Below, piece by piece: positions 59,960-64,000 of a DNA stretch of 64,000 nt. Where the stretch lies: the NCBI GenBank assembly GCA_018398805.1, contig JAGFBZ010000861.1, forward strand, positions 1,031,501 through 1,095,500, written 5' to 3'. A program made the position numbers and the translations under genes. Numbering within the stretch: position 1 is the first letter of the stretch; each line of letters begins with the position of its first letter. Under the pieces are notes generated by a model. The model ran no database searches. It was not told the DNA's origin and was given only the letters and a program-made list of their open reading frames with translations. The stretch is from Hirundichthys speculiger (lineage: Eukaryota; Chordata; Actinopteri; Beloniformes; Exocoetidae).

Positions 59960-59989
59960 TCTTGTTTGGTTGACTGGATGACTGAAGTC

Positions 59990-60464
59990 TCAGGAAACAA
60001 GACATATTGGCAATTTAACACCAGGGAAAGATGTTACTCTATCTGTGCAGCAGTCACCGAGGCGTCTTCCACGTCTTCCCCGCACATTGATCCTACGATC
60101 CAAGTGCTGTTGGCAGATTCTGGATTCCCTGCTGAACATAGCATTTCTCCACATGTTCAGGTTCCTGACAGTGAAGCGCAGCCTCCCAGCAGCCCTGTGA
60201 GACTGCAGACTGGCTGGGTGTAGCCCAGATCGTCTGGGCAGAGAACCGTCGGCCGTAATCGTCCTGCAAACCTTGACCGCAAATCTGTAGAAGACCGCCC
60301 GCGGTTCCTGAGTGCTGACAGGATGAGTAAATGGTCTTCTTGGGACGGCCACTTCCCAACCCATCTCTGACATCCCCCGTTATCTGGAACTTGGCCTTCA
60401 GTCTGCAGACGGATCGAGGGGCCACTCCACTCCCTATCACACGGGCCTTATCCAGACCAGTCAA
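59990..60464 (-). mobile_element. Tc1-type transposase, N-terminal half (minus strand)
   Basis: The minus strand reads a helix-turn-helix region, SVCRLKAKFQITGDVRDG, then LGSGRPKKT, the GRPR-box typical of Tc1 transposase DNA-binding domains. Decayed sequence continues to about 59990. Frames are broken. Its start abuts a plus-strand C-terminal half (next feature). Confidence 0.75.
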
Positions 60465-60704
60465 GGCACGTCGATTTTTGGCGCAGACACCACGCTTTGT
60501 CGATGCAAAACCTAAAGCCAGTATTATGGTTTGGGGTGCTTAGTGGTCATTTTATGCATAACATGTACATCTGTGAAGGCACCACTGATGCTGCACTGAA
60601 CGTACAGGTTTAGGAGCAACCATTCATCTTCTGCCATTCCCCTTTCTTGCAGAGAAGGCTTTGCTCATTTCAGCAACATAATGCCAATCCATATTTTGCA
60701 AGTA
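60465..60704 (+). mobile_element. Tc1-type transposase, catalytic-half fragment (plus strand)
   Basis: The plus strand reads KPKASIMVWGA near 60510-60540, the strand just past the first catalytic Asp, and then LCSFQQHNANP near 60655-60685, corresponding to the FQQDNA motif of the second Asp, here changed to His. The fragment is cut by the Tigger-like insertion at 60705. Confidence 0.75.
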
Positions 60705-61404
60705 CAGTGATCCCTTATTTTTCGCGGTTAATGGGGACTGGCGCCCCACCGCGAAAATCAAAATCTGCCAACTGGAGCTGGAACCCCCAGAGCCTCAATA
60801 ATGTGTTAAAAATATGTTTAAAAACCCCCCAGAAGTAGCGAGGCACTGCAGCAAAACAAGACAAAGGCTCAACTGTGGTCTTTCTGTTTCCTTCACAGCC
60901 TCTGGTCTCTGAACTGTGGTAAACAAACTGCTGGTATTGTGCTATTTTTGGCTCGTAATTAGCGGCTAACACGCTAACAACAACTAAAGAAAAAGTCCGG
61001 TTTTCTCTGCATGGAACGGGAACTTTATTCTGGCACTGCAGGAACTTGTAACATCACACAGGTTGTATTGTTGGGCTTCTGTCGGTTAACAGAGAATGTA
61101 AATCTATACACGCTGGGCTGCTGTTGATGCTCACTACACTTTTCATCTAACCACGTTTTCTTCTGCCGTCCCACGACACACACACTCCATTACCCATAAG
61201 GCCACACCATTACCCATAAGGCTACCTTCTTAAAGGGGCCAGGCTGGTTCACAGCATTTCTTCACTGTGAGAGAACGCGCACAACATCCTGAGATATTTC
61301 TGCGATTTTTTAATTTTCAAAAAAAATTATACTATATAATTCTGAAAAATCTGCGAATAACTAAAACCGTGGAACTTAAACCACAAATTGGCAAGGGATC
61401 ACTG
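60705..61404. mobile_element. Tigger/pogo-like non-autonomous element
   Basis: The ends are CAGTGATCCCTTATTTTTCG and, inward, CAGTGATCCCTTGCCAATTT, flanked by TA on both sides (60703-60704 and 61405-61406). The CAGTGATCCCT...CGCGG form is typical of Tigger/pogo-type elements of the Tc1/mariner superfamily. Length 700 bp, no transposase frame. It interrupts a Tc1 fragment. Confidence 0.88.
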
Positions 61405-61406
61405 TA

Positions 61407-64000
61407 GTGTTCATGGAAAGTCAAAGGTGCGTTACTTGCCTGCATGAAGCCTGTCACCAATGATAAGATAAAATCCATAATAAAAATGACAGGTACGCCA
61501 AAGCACACCTTGAATAGTTTGCCAGCTAAATTCCTCCGTCAAGGACGAGAGGGAAAACATTTTAGAAAACTTCGAAAACTACAGCGATAAAGGGGTGCTG
61601 TTTTAAAAAGACAAACTGCATTTATCAACGCAAAAAAATGTATTAAACTCAAAGCAAAGGGACGTGTTTCTCAATCACCAACAGTCAAGAATGCAACATT
61701 GCCTGAAGACATTCGACAAGTTAGGAAGGCGCACAGGTGTAATCATAAAAATATGCCAATACACCCTCAGTTTACAGTACAGCAAGCTCACACCTGCTCT
61801 CTGACAGCTGCCAAAATGCATTCTGGGAAACAAGAGCGATTTCTTAACTGAGGTGAAATTAGTCATATCAGCTGGTGGGAAACAGAGCAGAAGTAAGCTA
61901 TTACTAAACACTTCAGCGATGAGTAAGCCCTGGCATGAAGAGAACTTATCAAGGTGACGATGTTTATCAGAGTATTAGAAGCCAGAAGAGAGAAGTAACA
62001 ATGTCACGCTTGAAGAGTCTATTAAGATGTTCAAATGGAGCGTCTGTTTCAGTTTACCAGTGCGTTTAATTCAGTCACAAAAGGCTTTCTGGTGATGTCA
62101 CAGCACTGCCGTCAAAGTACCTCTCTCTGCTGTGTCAATCTGAAATTAGAATTAGATTAATCTGTTTTTCACCTTCAGGAACGGAGTTGCAGGGAAAGCA
62201 AATTAGCCATTTACGCTCATCTGAACGGTTATCGGATCCGAGGGAAATTAAACCCGCATTCAACCAGAGCCTGGGCTGTGCACCGACTGCACAATGATCC
62301 CCAGTTTCAGGAATCACTTTGCCTTCAGAGGACCGTGGAGCTGATTACGCACGGCCTGCTGGCAGCTGATAGTGGGAGCCAATTCATCACATTACCACTT
62401 TATGCTGACAGTGAGAGCAGGGCGACACAGTGCACGGCAGCGCTTTACAGCAATTACAAAATAAATGTTTACTCAAGCTGTCAGAGATAGAAATCCCATC
62501 TTCAGCTGAGGGTTTGCTGAGTGCAGCTGGCTGGGGTATCTCTGAGCGACCTGTGCCGAGGAGTTCGATGTCCATGTTTACATTCGGAGTTGACAAAAGT
62601 CCATTCTGACTCTGCAACAGTGATTAAACCACACAGCAGCAAAGCACAAAGCAAGATGCAGGAAAAAAATGACTGATCCAAAACATGTTCACTTCAAAAT
62701 GTTTGTTTAAAAACTAGCAGTTGAACACAAATGCTGTACGGTAAAAATAAAATACGTCAGCGCCATTGGAATATAAAGTATGATTAAGAAAAAACAAACA
62801 AGCACATTTAAACACCATGAGTGATCAAATCAAACTGTGGTTTTCAATAAAATCTTGAGTTTCTAAGACTTGTGCAAAGAGACAAGCAAAGAAAGTAAAA
62901 GTCGAAGAACTGGTGAGTTAAAGAAAGCTAAAAAATGGTGAGGGTGCCATGACTAGGTGTAAAAGGAGCATCCAGCTTCGCAGTTCATACAATAGTTTAT
63001 CCACGTATCAATGGATTCATGTGGGCAAATAACTTCAGTTTACACACTGTAGACTAAACAGGCAGGGACACAGTAACAATTTTCAAAATAAAACACCATG
63101 AGCTGGACTCTAACTTATATATCGATGTTGGAGCAGCACGACTTGTGAACAAGTCAGGAGGTCCTTGATTAGATATCAGTCTTAGACAAGGAGAGACTCA
63201 TTTTAAGAAGCTAAAAAGGCAAATTTTATGTAACAGCACTGGATGCCTTTACAGGGTTCGGGTCCTATGTAGACTCCCTGATGTGCAGTTTGTTTTATTT
63301 TTTTTAAAGGCGCTGTGGATTATATCAACTTTACTTGTCGTGGACAGAATCTATAACAGGGCGAGAGGGTCCTTATACTTCTTGGGGACTTCAAATTGGG
63401 GACTTTTGTGATTTTCTCCCCATAAAAAAAATGTTTCTTCCCCCAAAAAGACGCTAATAATCTCTATTCATTAGCCTGGTTGTTACATTATGACATCCTC
63501 TTTCATCTCTCAGTCTCTAAACCTTCAGGTAAACTCATAATCTCACAAATCTAACTGCACAGGCAGCGTCCAGACGCGCTCTGCTTCTGAAACAGGCCTG
63601 GTGGGACCTGAGGTCGAGCTGAGGAGCAGAAAGAACGCAGCGCTACTGAGCCTGGTGGGACCCGGGGGGGGTTTTTGCTTCAGCGCTTGTCAGGTTTCTG
63701 CGATAGCAAGAACAGGAAGCCATGCACACTCAAGAAAAAGGGATTGAATAAATGTGAACATGTTTCGCTAGCACTCCATGGCAGCAGAACAAGAGGGGGG
63801 GGGGGGGGGGGGGGGGGCAGACAGGCGGCGCTAAATCAGCTCACTGCTGCAAGATCATTAGCGCAACATTGTCAAGGCGGTATGAGCTCAGTGCAGCAGA
63901 CAAGTCACTCTCCAGTTACTCTACCCAAAGCTCCTAACTTCCATTCACACAACCTGAACAAAGGCTGAATTAGTCCCTGGTTGGCTGTCTGCTGGTGAGG
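61407..64000. other. upstream intergenic sequence, no gene recognised
   Basis: Unique-looking DNA with a poly-G run at 63795-63817 and a low-repeat block at about 62100-62510 that may be conserved. No exon, RNA gene or transposon was supported. Confidence 0.6.
63795..63817. repeat. poly-G tract
   Basis: 23 consecutive G, preceded by AAGA and followed by CAGACAGG. Confidence 0.95.

Overview
The window is vertebrate nuclear DNA, almost certainly from a teleost fish. It is AT-rich and intron-rich, full of (CA)n and (GA)n microsatellites, and seeded with fish-type Tc1, hAT and L2-like elements. No prokaryotic feature is present. The species cannot be named from the sequence.

The one recognisable protein gene is ehbp1 (EH domain-binding protein 1), on the minus strand. 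Eight coding exons can be read, from the initiator ATG at 53189 down to 685. They encode about the first 297 residues: the N-terminal C2 (NT-C2) domain, an acidic linker and the first two NPF motifs, which bind EH domains. The calponin-homology and C-terminal Rab-binding parts must lie beyond position 1. The donor and acceptor phases agree throughout, except for one extra base in coding exon 3 that breaks the frame. A CpG-rich promoter and a likely non-coding first exon lie near 54.2-54.5 kb.

Layout from left to right: 1-5.2 kb holds coding exons 8, 7, 6 and 5 in short introns. 5.2-28.6 kb is a 23-kb intron with an L2-like LINE that contains a 59-bp minisatellite of about 30 copies, a Tc1 relic and two hAT elements. 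28.6-34.1 kb holds coding exons 4, 3 and 2, a Tc1 relic and a solo LTR. 34.1-53.1 kb is a 19-kb intron dense in Tc1, hAT (several nested), SINE and Myb/SANT-coding transposon copies. 53.1-54.5 kb holds coding exon 1 and the promoter. 54.5-64 kb is upstream sequence with a LINE relic, two Tc1 half-genes, a Tigger-like element and possible conserved non-coding blocks.

No novel multi-gene system was found. The points most worth checking are the minisatellite that arose inside LINE coding sequence, the stacked transposon insertions with readable target-site duplications, the frameshift in coding exon 3, the paired in-phase exons 7 and 8, and a TATA-type signal facing away from ehbp1. Family assignments rest on recalled sequence features; no search was run.
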